Origin: Isoptericola chiayiensis
Lineage (GTDB): Bacteria > Actinomycetota > Actinomycetes > Actinomycetales > Cellulomonadaceae
Assembly (NCBI RefSeq): GCF_013149805.1
Contig: NZ_JABEZT010000007.1
Coordinates: 62,001 to 126,000 of the forward strand
Reading direction: 5' to 3'
DNA length: 64,000 nucleotides
Position numbers and translations under genes: made by a program. Each line of letters opens with the position of its first letter. The stretch's first letter is position 1. Below the pieces are notes generated by a model. It was not told the origin of the DNA, did no database searches, and saw only the letters and a list, made by a program, of their open reading frames with translations. Shown here piece by piece: positions 37,491-47,594 of this stretch.

Positions 37491-38045
37491 TCAGGCGGAG
37501 GCGAGGCGGGCGACGACCGTGTCGACGATCTCGCCGGGCTCGGAGGTGATGTCGAGGGTCAGGCCGTCCTCGTCGTCGGCCAGGGGTTCGAGGGTGGCGA
37601 GCTGTGACGGCAGCAGGGACGCCGGCATGAAGTGGCCGGACCGGCCCTGCATCCGTTCGGCGAGCAGCTCGGCGGGGCCGTCGAGGTGGACGAACCGGAC
37701 GCGCCCGACGGCGGTGCGCAGCGCGTCGCGGTAGGCCCGCTTGAGCGCCGAGCAGGTGACGACGCCGGGGCGGCCCGCCTCGGCCTCGCCGCTGAGCCAG
37801 TCGCGGATCGCCGCCAGCCAGGGTTCGCGGTCGTCGTCGGTCAGGGCGTTCCCGGCGCTCATCTTGGCGATGTTCTCGGCCGAGTGGAACTGGTCCGCCT
37901 CGGCGTAGGTGACGCCGAGGCGTGCGGCCAGGAGGGTCGCGACGGTGGTCTTGCCGGAGCCGGCGACGCCCATGACGACGACGTGCGTGACGTCGTCAGG
38001 CGCGGCGCGCCCGCCGGGCGGGAGGGGGGTGACGTCGGTGTCCAT
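37491..38045 (-). CDS. gntK: Gluconokinase
   Basis: Phosphorylates gluconate to 6-phosphogluconate with ATP. A 184-residue P-loop kinase: VVVMGVAGSGKTTVATLLA (Walker A), EADQFHSAENIAKMSAGNALTDDDREPWL (substrate site region) and TCSALKRAYRDALR, GRSGHFMPASLLPSQLATLE. First gene of the gntK-gntP operon. A minus-strand TTGCCA-18-CATGCT promoter with an operator half-site in its spacer lies in front. Confidence 0.94.
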   Translation of the reverse strand: MDTDVTPLPPGGRAAPDDVTHVVVMGVAGSGKTTVATLLAARLGVTYAEADQFHSAENIAKMSAGNALTDDDREPWLAAIRDWLSGEAEAGRPGVVTCSALKRAYRDALRTAVGRVRFVHLDGPAELLAERMQGRSGHFMPASLLPSQLATLEPLADDEDGLTLDITSEPGEIVDTVVARLASA

Positions 38046-38088
38046 GTCTCGACTTCCGTGTCGGTGGTGTGCTTCACCCGAGCATGAA

Positions 38089-38155
38089 CCATTGATAGCA
38101 CCTTTGGCAACCCATAGGTGCTACCAATTGCCGGTGGGTGGCACCTCGGTAGGCT
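38089..38155. promoter_or_regulatory. Divergent gnt promoter region with GntR-type dyad operator
   Basis: Two inverted sites, CCATTGATAGCACCTTTG (38089-38106) and the complement of CAATTGGTAGCACCTATG (38113-38130), match at 14 of 18 positions and form a dyad in an AT-rich patch. On the plus strand TTGCCG (38128-38133), 16 bases, TAGGCT (38150-38155) and six bases lead to the regulator's ATG. On the minus strand TTGCCA-18-CATGCT faces gntK. The dyad overlaps both -35 regions, so one bound regulator could block both directions. Confidence 0.65.
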
Positions 38156-38161
38156 CGGCAC

Positions 38162-38881
38162 ATGCCCTCCCCCGCCCTGCACAGCGCCGTTCTCGAGGCC
38201 GTCGGGCGCTCCATCACCAGCGGGGACGTCCCCGCCGGCACCTCGCTGACGCTGGAGGCGATCGGCGCGGAGCACGGCGTCTCGCGCACCGTCGCGCGCG
38301 AGGTCATGCGCCTCCTCGAAGGGCTCGGGCTGGTCCGCTCCCGCCGTCGGGTCGGGATCGTCGTGCTGCCGATGGCCGAGTGGAACGTGCTCGACCCCCA
38401 TGTCATCCGGTGGCGGCTGGCCGGCCCCGGCCGGGACGCCCAGCTGCGGACCCTCACCGAGCTGCGGCACGCCGTCGAGCCCCTGGCCGCCGCCGGGGCG
38501 GCCCGCCACGCCTCGCCCGAGGCACGCGCCGAGCTCGTCGACCTCGCGGCACGCATGCGGGTGCTCGGCTCGGCGGGCGACCTCGAGGAGTTCCTCACGC
38601 TGGACATCCGCATGCACGAGCTGCTGCTGCGCGCCAGCGGCAACGAGATGTTCGGCGCGCTGGCCGACGTCGTCGCCGAGGTCCTGTCCGGGCGTACCCA
38701 CCTCGGCCTCATGCCCGCCTCCCCCGAGCCGGAGGCCCTCGACCAGCACGAGGCCGTCGCCCGCGCGGTCCGCGACGGCGACGCACCCGCGGCCGAGCAG
38801 GCGATGGCGGCGCTGGTCGGCGAGGTCCGCCGCGCCCTCGGCGCCGCCGACACCGCCGACACCCCCGGGGCCGCGTCGTGA
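38162..38881 (+). CDS. gntR: GntR-family (FadR/FCD-type) regulator of gluconate genes
   Basis: A 239-residue repressor: winged helix-turn-helix (about 5-70, LTLEAIGAEHGVSRTVAREVMRLLEGLGLV) and a FCD ligand domain (about 85-225) whose metal-binding pattern includes D in LTLDIRMHELLL and H in LDQHEAVARAV. It is divergent from gntK-gntP across a dyad operator, so repression relieved by gluconate or its phosphate is expected. TAGGCT six bases before the ATG implies a leaderless mRNA. Confidence 0.88.
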   Translation: MPSPALHSAVLEAVGRSITSGDVPAGTSLTLEAIGAEHGVSRTVAREVMRLLEGLGLVRSRRRVGIVVLPMAEWNVLDPHVIRWRLAGPGRDAQLRTLTELRHAVEPLAAAGAARHASPEARAELVDLAARMRVLGSAGDLEEFLTLDIRMHELLLRASGNEMFGALADVVAEVLSGRTHLGLMPASPEPEALDQHEAVARAVRDGDAPAAEQAMAALVGEVRRALGAADTADTPGAAS

Positions 38882-39789
38882 CCGTCCTCGTCGACCCGCC
38901 GCTCTGGCCGGCGCACGACCGGCTCTGGTCGCACCTCGTCTCCGACGTCTCCCTGCACGAGCTGCGCACGTTCGCCCGCGCCGCCGACCTGCCCGACCGG
39001 GCGTTCGACGTCGACCACTACGACGTGCCGGCCGAGCGCATCGCCGACCTCGTGGCCGCGGGCGCCGTCCCGGTCGACGGCGGCGAGCTGAGCCGGCGGC
39101 TCGCCGCCTCCGGGCTGCGCGTCCCGGGACACGAACGGTCGCGTGCCAAGCGGCCGACGCTCCGGCAGCGCTGGGCCGGCCTGTGGTCCGACGGCGCCCT
39201 CGGCGCCGAGCAGGTCGCCGCCGTCGGGGAGGACCTGATCGACCGCTGGGCAGAACCCCACCGGGTCTACCACTCGCGCCTGCACCTGGCCGACACGCTC
39301 GACGCACTCGAGAAGCTCTCGCCCGCCGCCGGCACCGACGGGACGGCCCGGGTCGCCGCGCTGGCCCTGTGGTTCCACGACGCGGTGCACGACGGCGTCG
39401 CCGGCGACGACGAGGAACGTTCGGCCGCGCTGGCCCGCGAGCTGCTCCCGGCCGGCCCGCAGGCCGCCGAGGTCGCCCGGCTCGTCCTGCTGACCGCCGG
39501 CCACGACCCGGACCCTGACGACGTCACCGGATGCCTGGTCAGCGACGCCGATCTCGCGATCCTCGGCGGCACGCCCGCTCGGTACGCCCGCTACGTCGCA
39601 CAGGTGCGCGCCGAGTACTCCCACGTCGGCGACGACGACTTCCGGGCCGGCCGGGCCGCCGTCCTCGCCCAGCTGCTCGCCCTGCACGCCGGCCCCGGCC
39701 TGTACCGGACACCGGCCGCCCGCGAACGCTGGGCGGACGCCGCCGAACGGAACCTGCGCCGCGAGCTCGCGAGCCTCACCGGACGGTGA
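38878..39789 (+). CDS. DUF4031 - HD domain fusion protein
   Basis: A 303-residue protein. Residues 1-85 are a DUF4031 domain (VTVLVDPPLWPAHDRLWSHL, then DRAFDVDHYDVPAERIADLVAAGA). Residues about 120-290 are an HD-type metal phosphohydrolase domain with HRVYHSRLHLADTL, LWFHDAVHDG and VSDADLAILG giving the His and Asp metal ligands. Substrate unknown; the C-terminal half resembles predicted nucleotide-handling HD proteins. Its GTG overlaps the gntR stop, so it is translationally coupled to the regulator. Confidence 0.82.
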   Translation: MTVLVDPPLWPAHDRLWSHLVSDVSLHELRTFARAADLPDRAFDVDHYDVPAERIADLVAAGAVPVDGGELSRRLAASGLRVPGHERSRAKRPTLRQRWAGLWSDGALGAEQVAAVGEDLIDRWAEPHRVYHSRLHLADTLDALEKLSPAAGTDGTARVAALALWFHDAVHDGVAGDDEERSAALARELLPAGPQAAEVARLVLLTAGHDPDPDDVTGCLVSDADLAILGGTPARYARYVAQVRAEYSHVGDDDFRAGRAAVLAQLLALHAGPGLYRTPAARERWADAAERNLRRELASLTGR

Positions 39790-41412
39790 CTACGGCAGCC
39801 GCAGCCGACGCATGGCCGACAGCGCGCCGGTGAGCACCCTGCTGGGCAGCTCCCCGCCCAGCGCGTAGAGCGAGTCCACGCTCAGCCCGAACCGCTGGCC
39901 GCGCTGGGCCACGACGCTCTGCGTCTCGGTGACCGCCTCGACCGCCTCGCGGCCGTGCCGCCGGCCCAGGCCGGACGCCTTCATGCCGCCCATGGGTGCC
40001 GCCGTCGACCCCCACGCCTGCAGGTAGCCGTCGTTGATGGCGACGGTGCCGGCCTCGACGCGGGCGGCGAGGCGCCGCGCCCTAGCCACATCACCGGACC
40101 AGATCGAGGCGTTGAGCCCGAACTCGGAGTCGTTCATGACCCGCACGGCCTCGTCGTCGCCGGACACGCGCGTCACCGCCACGACGGGTCCGAAGGTCTC
40201 CTCGCGCAGACAGTCGGCGTCCGCGGGCACGTCGTCGAGCACCGTCGGGGCGTAGAAGTACGGGCCGACGTCCCCGCGGTGCACGGCACCGACCAGGGCG
40301 CGGGCGCCCTTGGCCAGCGCGTCGTCGACGTGCCGGGACACCTTCTCGAGCTGGTCGGCCGAGACGAGCGAGCCGATGTCGGCGGTGTAGTCCAGCTCGC
40401 CGCCGAGGCGCAGCCCTCGCACCGCCTCGACGAACCGCTCGAGGAACTCGTCCGCGATCCGCTCGTGCAGCACGAGCCGCTCGATCGACATGCACAGCTG
40501 GCCGGCGTTGGAGAAGCAGGCACGCACCACGCCGGGCACGGCCGCCTCGAGGTCGGCGTCGGCGGCCACGTACAGCGGGTTTTTGCCGCCGAGCTCGAGC
40601 GTGGCCCCGATGAGGCGCTCCCCCGCCCGCGCGGCGACCTTGCGGCCGGTGGCCGTCGACCCGGTGAAGGCGACGTGGTCGACGTGCTCGACGAGCGCGG
40701 CACCCACGTCCCCGCCGCCGGCGACGACGGTGAGGACGTCGTCGGGCAGCCCGGCCTCGGCGAGCAGCTCGGCGGCCCACAGCGCGGACAGCGTGGTCTG
40801 CGGGTCCGGCTTGAGCACGACGGCGTTGCCCGCGAGCAGGGCGGGGACCGCCTCGGACAGCGCGAGGGTCAGCGGGTAGTTCCACGGGGCGATGACGCCG
40901 ACGACGCCGACGGGGCGCCGGTGGACCCGGGCACCCGTGAGCACCGACAGCGCGCCGGGCTCGCGCCGGTCGGCGAGGTAGCGCCGCCCGCGCACCACGT
41001 AGTGCCGGCACGTCTGGGCGATGTCGGCGACCTCCTCGAAGGCGCTGCGCCGCGACTTGCCGGACTCCATCTGGATCAGGTCGAGGATCTCCGACTGCCG
41101 CTGCAGCACCAGCGCCCCGAGCCGATCGACGACCCGGGCACGCTCGTCGAAGGACTGCTGGGACCAGTCGCGCTGCACGGCGCGGGCCCGCCCGGCCGCC
41201 GCGGCCACGTCGTCGGGCGACGAGAGCGGGATCGCGGCGAGCGGTGCGCCGGTGAAGGGCAGCGTGCTGCGATGGGTGCCCGCGTCCTGGGAGGTGGCGA
41301 CGCGTCGGACCAGCGGGGCGACGACGTCGGGTTCGAGGACGTAGGTGGAGGCGGGCAGCTCGGGGTCCATGAGGTCGCCCAGAGCGCCGTCGCTCTCGTG
41401 CGCGGTTGCCAT
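39790..41412 (-). CDS. gabD2: Succinate-semialdehyde dehydrogenase (NADP+), GabD2 type
   Basis: Oxidises succinate semialdehyde to succinate. A 540-residue aldehyde dehydrogenase with GVIAPWNYPLTLALSEAVPALLAGNAVVLKPDPQT (cofactor site), FTGSTATGRKVA, catalytic Glu in LELGGKNPLYV and catalytic Cys in NAGQLCMSIERL. The extended N- and C-termini fit the actinobacterial GabD2 group; another aldehyde substrate cannot be excluded. ATG 41412 is chosen because TACGCT lies seven bases upstream. Its stop is one base from the convergent HD gene. Confidence 0.88.
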   Translation of the reverse strand: MATAHESDGALGDLMDPELPASTYVLEPDVVAPLVRRVATSQDAGTHRSTLPFTGAPLAAIPLSSPDDVAAAAGRARAVQRDWSQQSFDERARVVDRLGALVLQRQSEILDLIQMESGKSRRSAFEEVADIAQTCRHYVVRGRRYLADRREPGALSVLTGARVHRRPVGVVGVIAPWNYPLTLALSEAVPALLAGNAVVLKPDPQTTLSALWAAELLAEAGLPDDVLTVVAGGGDVGAALVEHVDHVAFTGSTATGRKVAARAGERLIGATLELGGKNPLYVAADADLEAAVPGVVRACFSNAGQLCMSIERLVLHERIADEFLERFVEAVRGLRLGGELDYTADIGSLVSADQLEKVSRHVDDALAKGARALVGAVHRGDVGPYFYAPTVLDDVPADADCLREETFGPVVAVTRVSGDDEAVRVMNDSEFGLNASIWSGDVARARRLAARVEAGTVAINDGYLQAWGSTAAPMGGMKASGLGRRHGREAVEAVTETQSVVAQRGQRFGLSVDSLYALGGELPSRVLTGALSAMRRLRLP

Positions 41413-41481
41413 GAGCGACAGCGTACGTGCGCCCGGTGACATCCCGGTCAAACGAAGGTCAACTGCTCGTGACGTTCGCCG

Positions 41482-41901
41482 TCAGCGTGACGGCAGCGAC
41501 CGGCCCAGCACGGTCGCCTCCCGGTCCGTGTACCCGAGACGGGCGTAGAACCCCAGCACCCGGGCGTTCGAGGTGCGCACCATAAGGCGCACCTCGGCGG
41601 CACCGGCATCCTGCAGCCAGGCCTCGGCCGCGGCCACGACACGGCGGCCCAGTCCGGTGCCCTGGAGGCCCGGCGCCACCGCCACGTAGTACAGCCACCC
41701 CCGGTGCCCCTCGTAGCCGGCCATGGCGGTGCCGACGACGGCGGAGCTCTCGTCGAGCGCGACCAGCACCGTGGACGTGGGGTTGCGCCGGGCCGCGGCG
41801 ACGTCGGCGTGCGGGTCGTTCCACGGGCGCGTCAGCCCGCAGTCCCGCCACAGCGCGACGACCACCTCGACGTCGTCGTCCCCGACCTCGCGGATCGTCA
41901 C
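41482..41901 (-). CDS. GNAT family N-acetyltransferase (YpeA-like)
   Basis: A 139-residue acetyltransferase with VTIREVGDDDVEVVVALWRDCGL at the start, the acetyl-CoA loop VAPGLQGTGLGRRVVAAAEAWL and VRTSNARVLGFYARLGYTDRE at the end; the layout matches the YpeA group. Acceptor unknown. GTG 41901 overlaps the guaB3 stop by 4 nt, so it is made from the guaB3 message. Confidence 0.85.
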   Translation of the reverse strand: MTIREVGDDDVEVVVALWRDCGLTRPWNDPHADVAAARRNPTSTVLVALDESSAVVGTAMAGYEGHRGWLYYVAVAPGLQGTGLGRRVVAAAEAWLQDAGAAEVRLMVRTSNARVLGFYARLGYTDREATVLGRSLPSR

Positions 41902-43022
41902 CGGGGCTGGTAGGGCGAGATCACGACCTCGACCCGCTGGAACTCCTTGAGGTCGGAGTAGCCGGTCGTGGCCATCGCGCGGCGCAGCGCACCGACGAGG
42001 TTCGTGGTGCCGTCGGCGTGGTGGCCCGGGCCGAACAGGATCTCCTCGAGAGTCCCCCCGGTGCCGACCGAGACCCGCTCCCCGCGGGGCAGCTGGGAGT
42101 GGTGCGCCTCGGGGCCCCAGTGCCAGCCGCGTCCCGGGGCCTCGGCGGCGCGGGCGAGCGCGGCGCCGAGCATGACGGCGTCGGCCCCGCACGCGACCGC
42201 CTTGACGACGTCCCCCGAGTAGCCGACACCGCCGTCGGCGATGACGTGCACGTAGCGGCCGCCCGACTCGTCGAGGTAGTCGCGGCGCGCCGCGGCGACG
42301 TCTGACACGGCGGTGGCCATCGGCGCGTGGATGCCGAGGCTGACACGGGTGGTGTGGGCGGCACCGCCGCCGAAGCCGACCAGCACGCCCGCGGCACCGG
42401 TGCGCATGAGGTGCAGCGCCGCGGTGTAGGTGGAGGCACCGCCCACCACCACCGGGACGTCGAGCTCGTAGATGAACCGCTTGAGGTTCAGCGGCTCGGC
42501 GTTGCCGGAGACGTGCTCGGCGGAGACCGTGGTGCCGCGGATGACGAACAGGTCCACGCCCGCGTCGACCACCGTCTGGTAGTGCTCCTGCGTGCGCTGG
42601 GGCGACAGCGCGCCCGCCACGGTGACGCCGGCGGACCGGACCTCCTGGAGCCGCTGGGTGATGAGCTCGGGCTTGATCGGTTCGGAGTAGATCTCCTGCA
42701 TGCGCCGCGTGGCCTCCTCGGCCGGCAGCTCACGGATCTCGGCGAGCAGCGGCTCCGGCGACTCGTAGCGCGTCCACAGGCCCTCGAGGTCCAGCACGCC
42801 GAGCCCGCCGAGGTTGCCGAGCGCGACGGCGGTGTCCGGGCTCATCACCGAGTCCATCGGCGCGGCCATGATCGGCAGGTCGAAGTGGTAGGCGTCGATC
42901 TGCCAGCCGGTCGACACGTCCTTCGGGTCACGGGTGCGGCGCGAGGGCACCACCGCGACGTCGTCGAAGGAGAAGGCGCGACGACCGCGCTTGCCACGTC
43001 CGATCTCGATCTCGTTGCTCAC
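41898..43022 (-). CDS. guaB3: GuaB3 family IMP dehydrogenase-related protein
   Basis: A 374-residue TIM-barrel of the IMPDH/GMP reductase superfamily without CBS domains. FSFDDVAVVPSRRTRD, LPIMAAPMDSVMSP and YVHVIADGGVGYSGDVVKAVACGADAVMLG are family segments. In place of the catalytic GSICTTR flap it has GGGAAHTTRVSLG: the nucleophilic Cys is absent, and the only Cys (KAVACGAD) lies elsewhere. It may therefore be inactive or act differently from GuaB. GTG 43022 follows TAGGCT by seven bases (leaderless). Located near the true guaB. Confidence 0.9.
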   Translation of the reverse strand: MSNEIEIGRGKRGRRAFSFDDVAVVPSRRTRDPKDVSTGWQIDAYHFDLPIMAAPMDSVMSPDTAVALGNLGGLGVLDLEGLWTRYESPEPLLAEIRELPAEEATRRMQEIYSEPIKPELITQRLQEVRSAGVTVAGALSPQRTQEHYQTVVDAGVDLFVIRGTTVSAEHVSGNAEPLNLKRFIYELDVPVVVGGASTYTAALHLMRTGAAGVLVGFGGGAAHTTRVSLGIHAPMATAVSDVAAARRDYLDESGGRYVHVIADGGVGYSGDVVKAVACGADAVMLGAALARAAEAPGRGWHWGPEAHHSQLPRGERVSVGTGGTLEEILFGPGHHADGTTNLVGALRRAMATTGYSDLKEFQRVEVVISPYQPR

Positions 43023-43152
43023 GCGGGTCAGCCTACCGGCCGGTGACCTGCGGGCCGCCCGGACGACGGCGCGCGCCCCGAGGGCCGTCCCGACCCCGGT
43101 GTCGGTGGCTCGTGGCATCGTCCGGGCCAGGACACCACGAGGAGGGATCCCC

Positions 43153-43875
43153 ATGCAGGACACGGGCTGGTCGAGCGGGCCGCTGGTCGGCTTCGACACC
43201 GAGACCACCGGCGTGGACGTGCGCTCGGACCGCATCGTCACGGCGGCCGTCGTCCTGCGCACGGCACTGACGACCGAGGTGCGGACCTGGCTGATCGACC
43301 CGGGCGTCGAGATCCCCGCGGAGGCCGCCGCAATCCACGGCGTGACCACCGAGCACGCCCGGGCCCACGGCGTCGACCCGGCGGGCGCGCTGGAGGAGAT
43401 CGCGGCGGAGCTGGTCACGCACCTGCGCGACGACGTCCCCGTGGTGGCGTACAACGCGGCGTTCGACCTCACGCTGCTGGACGCCGAGCTGAGCCGGCAC
43501 GGGCTGCCCACCCTGCCGGAACGGCTGGGACGGCCCGTGTCCCCCGTGCTCGACCCGCTGGTCATCGACCGGTGGCAGGACCGCTACCGGCGCGGCAAGC
43601 GGCGTCTCGGCGACCTGTGCGACCTGTACGGCATCACCGGCGACGGCGACCTGCACAGCGCCGACGTCGACGTGCTGGCCACGCTCGACGTCCTCGACGC
43701 GCAGGTGCTGCGGTTCCCCGACCTGCGCTCCGTCGCCCTCGACGCCCTGCACTCGGCGCAGCGGGACGCCCACCGGGCGTGGGCGGAGAACTTCAACGCC
43801 TGGCGCGAGCGGCAGGGGCTGGAGGGCCCGGGGGCGTCGACGGCGTGGCCGGTCGAGCCCCGCCGGGCGGGCTGA
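43153..43875 (+). CDS. DnaQ-like 3'-5' exonuclease (DEDDh)
   Basis: A 240-residue exonuclease of the RNase T/DnaQ superfamily: Exo I VGFDTETTGVD (Asp15, Glu17), Exo II VVAYNAAFDLTLL and Exo III GDLHSADVDVLATLDV, whose His and Asp complete the DEDDh site. Resembles the stand-alone epsilon-like proteins; whether it proofreads for a polymerase is unknown. Preceded by GGAGGGAT ribosome-site sequence. It sits between guaB3 and guaB, ten bases from the guaB 3' end. Confidence 0.88.
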   Translation: MQDTGWSSGPLVGFDTETTGVDVRSDRIVTAAVVLRTALTTEVRTWLIDPGVEIPAEAAAIHGVTTEHARAHGVDPAGALEEIAAELVTHLRDDVPVVAYNAAFDLTLLDAELSRHGLPTLPERLGRPVSPVLDPLVIDRWQDRYRRGKRRLGDLCDLYGITGDGDLHSADVDVLATLDVLDAQVLRFPDLRSVALDALHSAQRDAHRAWAENFNAWRERQGLEGPGASTAWPVEPRRAG

Positions 43876-43884
43876 CCCGAAGCC

Positions 43885-45411
<1,527 letters not shown>

Positions 45412-45461
45412 CTACGGTCCCGGGCGCGTGCCCGAGGGTGCCGTCGGTCACGCCCGACGGG

Positions 45462-46580
45462 TCAGGACACGATCGCGAGCACCTCGTGCAGCAGCCCCGT
45501 GAACGACCGGACGCGCTGGACCTGGGGGGCCAGCGGCAGGTCCGCGGCGGCGTCGTCGCGGCGCAGCCCGACGAAGATCGGCAGCTCGGGGAAGCCGTCG
45601 TGGACGGCCTGCACGAGGTCGAGGTCCGGGCGACGCTGGGTCGTGGCCAGGACCATCGCGGCCGGGCGCACCATGGTCACCAGCTCGAGCGAGCGGTGCG
45701 TGCTGGCCGGGCCGGTGACGATCCGTGCGGTCTTGCCCTTCGACGTCAACGCTGCGGCGAGCGTGTGCGCCGAGAGCGGGACGGCCTCGTCCGGGGCGGC
45801 GAAGATCAGCACGATGTTGCGCATGCGGCTGGGGTGGTTGGCCGGCGGTCCGCCGTTCTGCACGACGGCCTGCTCGAAGGCCTCGGTGAAGGACCGCAGC
45901 GCCTGCAGCGCGGCGGTCGCCAGCACGATCTCGGGCACGGCCCCCGGGCCGGCGAGCACCGTCCGCTCGGCGACGCGGCTCCAGGCCGGTTCCAGGAGCT
46001 GGGACCACCACGCGGCCGGGTCGCCCTGCGCGGGGATGCGCAGCAGGTCGTCGCAGCGGGCCTGGTCGTAGGACAGGGCGGCGTCGACGACGGCGGACAC
46101 CTTGCCCGAGGTGGCCTTGCCCTGCCCCGGGGCCGGAGCCCCGGCGGCGGGGCGGCCGCCCTGGCCCCCGCCGGGCAGCGCGCGCAGGTGGGCGCGGCCG
46201 CCGCCCGGCTCCTCGGCCGGATCCTTCTCGCCGGCGGGGGGCTCGGGCTCGTCCTCCGGTGACGGCGGCACCGGGGTGCCGGCCCGCCGGGCGTCCTCGA
46301 GCTGCTCGAGGTCGGCCTCGAGAGCGGCCTCGGCCGCGTCCACGGGCGCCACGCCCTCGAGCGTGAGCCGGCGCATGACGAGCAGGCGCGCGACGTCCTC
46401 CGCCGTGTAGCGCCGGTGCGAACCCGCGGTGCGGTCGGACGGTCCGAGGCCGTAGCGCCGGTCCCAGGTCCGCAGCGTGGCGGGGGCGACGCCGAGACGT
46501 CGGGCGACCGCGGCGACCGCGAGTCCGGGGCCGGACAGGCGTGACCCGCCCGAGTCCTGGGCAGGTCGCGAGTTGGTCAT
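45462..46580 (-). CDS. MerR-family regulator with C-terminal cobalamin-binding-like domain
   Basis: A 372-residue regulator: MerR winged helix-turn-helix (about 18-80, VAAVARRLGVAPATLRTWDRRYGL), a low-complexity Pro/Glu/Gly-rich linker (about 95-155), a helical region (about 160-250) and a Rossmann-like domain (about 255-372). The layout is that of CarH/LitR-type photoreceptor regulators, but the DxHxxG cobalamin-ligand motif is not visible, so B12 binding is doubtful. ATG 46580 follows CAGAAT by six bases. Divergent from whiB across about 200 bp; no carotenoid genes are near. Confidence 0.8.
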   Translation of the reverse strand: MTNSRPAQDSGGSRLSGPGLAVAAVARRLGVAPATLRTWDRRYGLGPSDRTAGSHRRYTAEDVARLLVMRRLTLEGVAPVDAAEAALEADLEQLEDARRAGTPVPPSPEDEPEPPAGEKDPAEEPGGGRAHLRALPGGGQGGRPAAGAPAPGQGKATSGKVSAVVDAALSYDQARCDDLLRIPAQGDPAAWWSQLLEPAWSRVAERTVLAGPGAVPEIVLATAALQALRSFTEAFEQAVVQNGGPPANHPSRMRNIVLIFAAPDEAVPLSAHTLAAALTSKGKTARIVTGPASTHRSLELVTMVRPAAMVLATTQRRPDLDLVQAVHDGFPELPIFVGLRRDDAAADLPLAPQVQRVRSFTGLLHEVLAIVS

Positions 46581-46745
46581 GCGTCGATTCTGCCCAGGCG
46601 CGCGTGCCGCCGCCACCGGGCCTCCCGGCGCGTCCTGAACCGATGCGTGATCGCGGCCGGAAACCGGTCAGATGCCCCGGTAAGCGGTTCAACACCTGGT
46701 CAGCGCGCCGGACCGTGGCATCGGCGACCAACTTCGATCCGGACC

Positions 46746-46778
46746 TTGAACAACTTCTGCACAACTTGTAGGTTGTTC
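46746..46778 (+). promoter_or_regulatory. whiB promoter with overlapping dyad
   Basis: TTGAAC (46746-46751), a 17-base spacer and TAGGTT (46769-46774) form a good promoter, seven bases before the whiB ATG. GAACAAC (46748-46754) and GTTGTTC (46772-46778) are perfect 7-bp inverted arms spanning both hexamers, and AACTT occurs twice between them. The stretch is AT-rich for this genome. The dyad could be the site of the divergent MerR protein or of WhiB itself. Confidence 0.6.
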
Positions 46779-46781
46779 GCC

Positions 46782-47072
46782 ATGACGGAGATCTCACGAC
46801 TGCCCGGGCCGGTCATGGAACTGTGGGAGTGGCAGTACCAGGGTTCCTGCCGCGACGCCGACGACACGCTGTTCTTCCACCCCGAGGGTGAGCGGGGGTC
46901 CACCCGCCGACGACGTGCCGAGGCCGCCAAGGCGATCTGCCGCAGCTGCCCGGTGATGATGGAGTGCCGCGAGCAGTCCCTGCGGGTGCGCGAGCCCTAC
47001 GGGGTGTGGGGCGGCCTCAGCGAGGACGAGCGGTCGGCCATCCTGGCCGGCCGGGAGCGCAAGGTCGGCTGA
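46782..47072 (+). CDS. whiD: WhiB-family iron-sulfur regulator, WhiB3/WhiD type
   Basis: A 96-residue [4Fe-4S] transcription factor. Cluster ligands are Cys23, Cys53, Cys56 and Cys62 (C-X29-C-X2-C-X5-C). The sequences WEWQYQGSCR, LFFHPEGERG and EPYGVWGGLSEDER are those of the WhiB3/WhiD subgroup, which binds the principal sigma factor and responds to redox state. A short basic tail (AGRERKVG) would contact DNA. Probably leaderless. Terminated by the hairpin at 47101-47134. Confidence 0.93.
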   Translation: MTEISRLPGPVMELWEWQYQGSCRDADDTLFFHPEGERGSTRRRRAEAAKAICRSCPVMMECREQSLRVREPYGVWGGLSEDERSAILAGRERKVG

Positions 47073-47100
47073 CCGACGCACCGCCCCACCGCGAACAGCA

Positions 47101-47134
47101 CGAGGCCCCGCATCGAAGACGATGCGGGGCCTCG
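47101..47134. terminator. Bidirectional terminator between whiD and groES
   Basis: Perfect 15-bp stem (47101-47115 with 47120-47134), AAGA loop, between the convergent whiD and groES genes. Confidence 0.85.
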
Positions 47135-47203
47135 GTGTCTCGGCAGGTCGGTGCCGAGACGCTGCGGCTCCGGAGAACCTCGTCAGCGGACGGTCAGGGA
47201 CCG

Positions 47204-47500
47204 TCAGCCGACGACGACGGCGAGGATGTCGCGCGCCGAGAGGACCAGGTAGTCCTCACCGGCGTACTTGACCTCGGTGCCGCCGAACTTGCTGTAGATG
47301 ACCTTGTCGCCGACCTTCACGTCGACCGGGACACGCTCGCCCTTGTCGTTGAAGCGGCCGTCGCCCACGGCGAGGACCTCGCCCTCCTGGGGCTTCTCCT
47401 TGGCGGTGTCCGGGATGACCAGGCCGGAAGCGGTCGTGGTCTCGGCCTCGACGGCCTTGACGACGATCCGGTCCTCGAGCGGCTTGATGGGGACCGACAC
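47204..47500 (-). CDS. groES: Co-chaperonin GroES
   Basis: The 98-residue lid of the GroEL chaperonin. [14 protein letters not shown], the mobile loop around [20 protein letters not shown] and [14 protein letters not shown], plus the closing [13 protein letters not shown] are all typical. No groEL follows; transcription ends at the hairpin before whiD, so groEL must be elsewhere. Upstream CIRCE indicates HrcA repression and heat induction, with an untranslated leader of nearly 90 nt. GGAGGTCC lies six to thirteen bases before the ATG. Confidence 0.96.
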   Translation of the reverse strand: MSVPIKPLEDRIVVKAVEAETTTASGLVIPDTAKEKPQEGEVLAVGDGRFNDKGERVPVDVKVGDKVIYSKFGGTEVKYAGEDYLVLSARDILAVVVG

Positions 47501-47594
47501 GTCGGACCTCCTTGTTCGCGATGACTAGCTGGACTGGGACGCGCCGGAGCTGGCCGTCGTCGCGGGTGCCGGCACAGCGCGTGCGCTGGGACCA

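Noticed and set aside
45462-46580. B12-dependent CarH photoreceptor
   Set aside because: Domain layout is similar, but the cobalamin-binding DxHxxG motif is not visible and no carotenoid genes are nearby.
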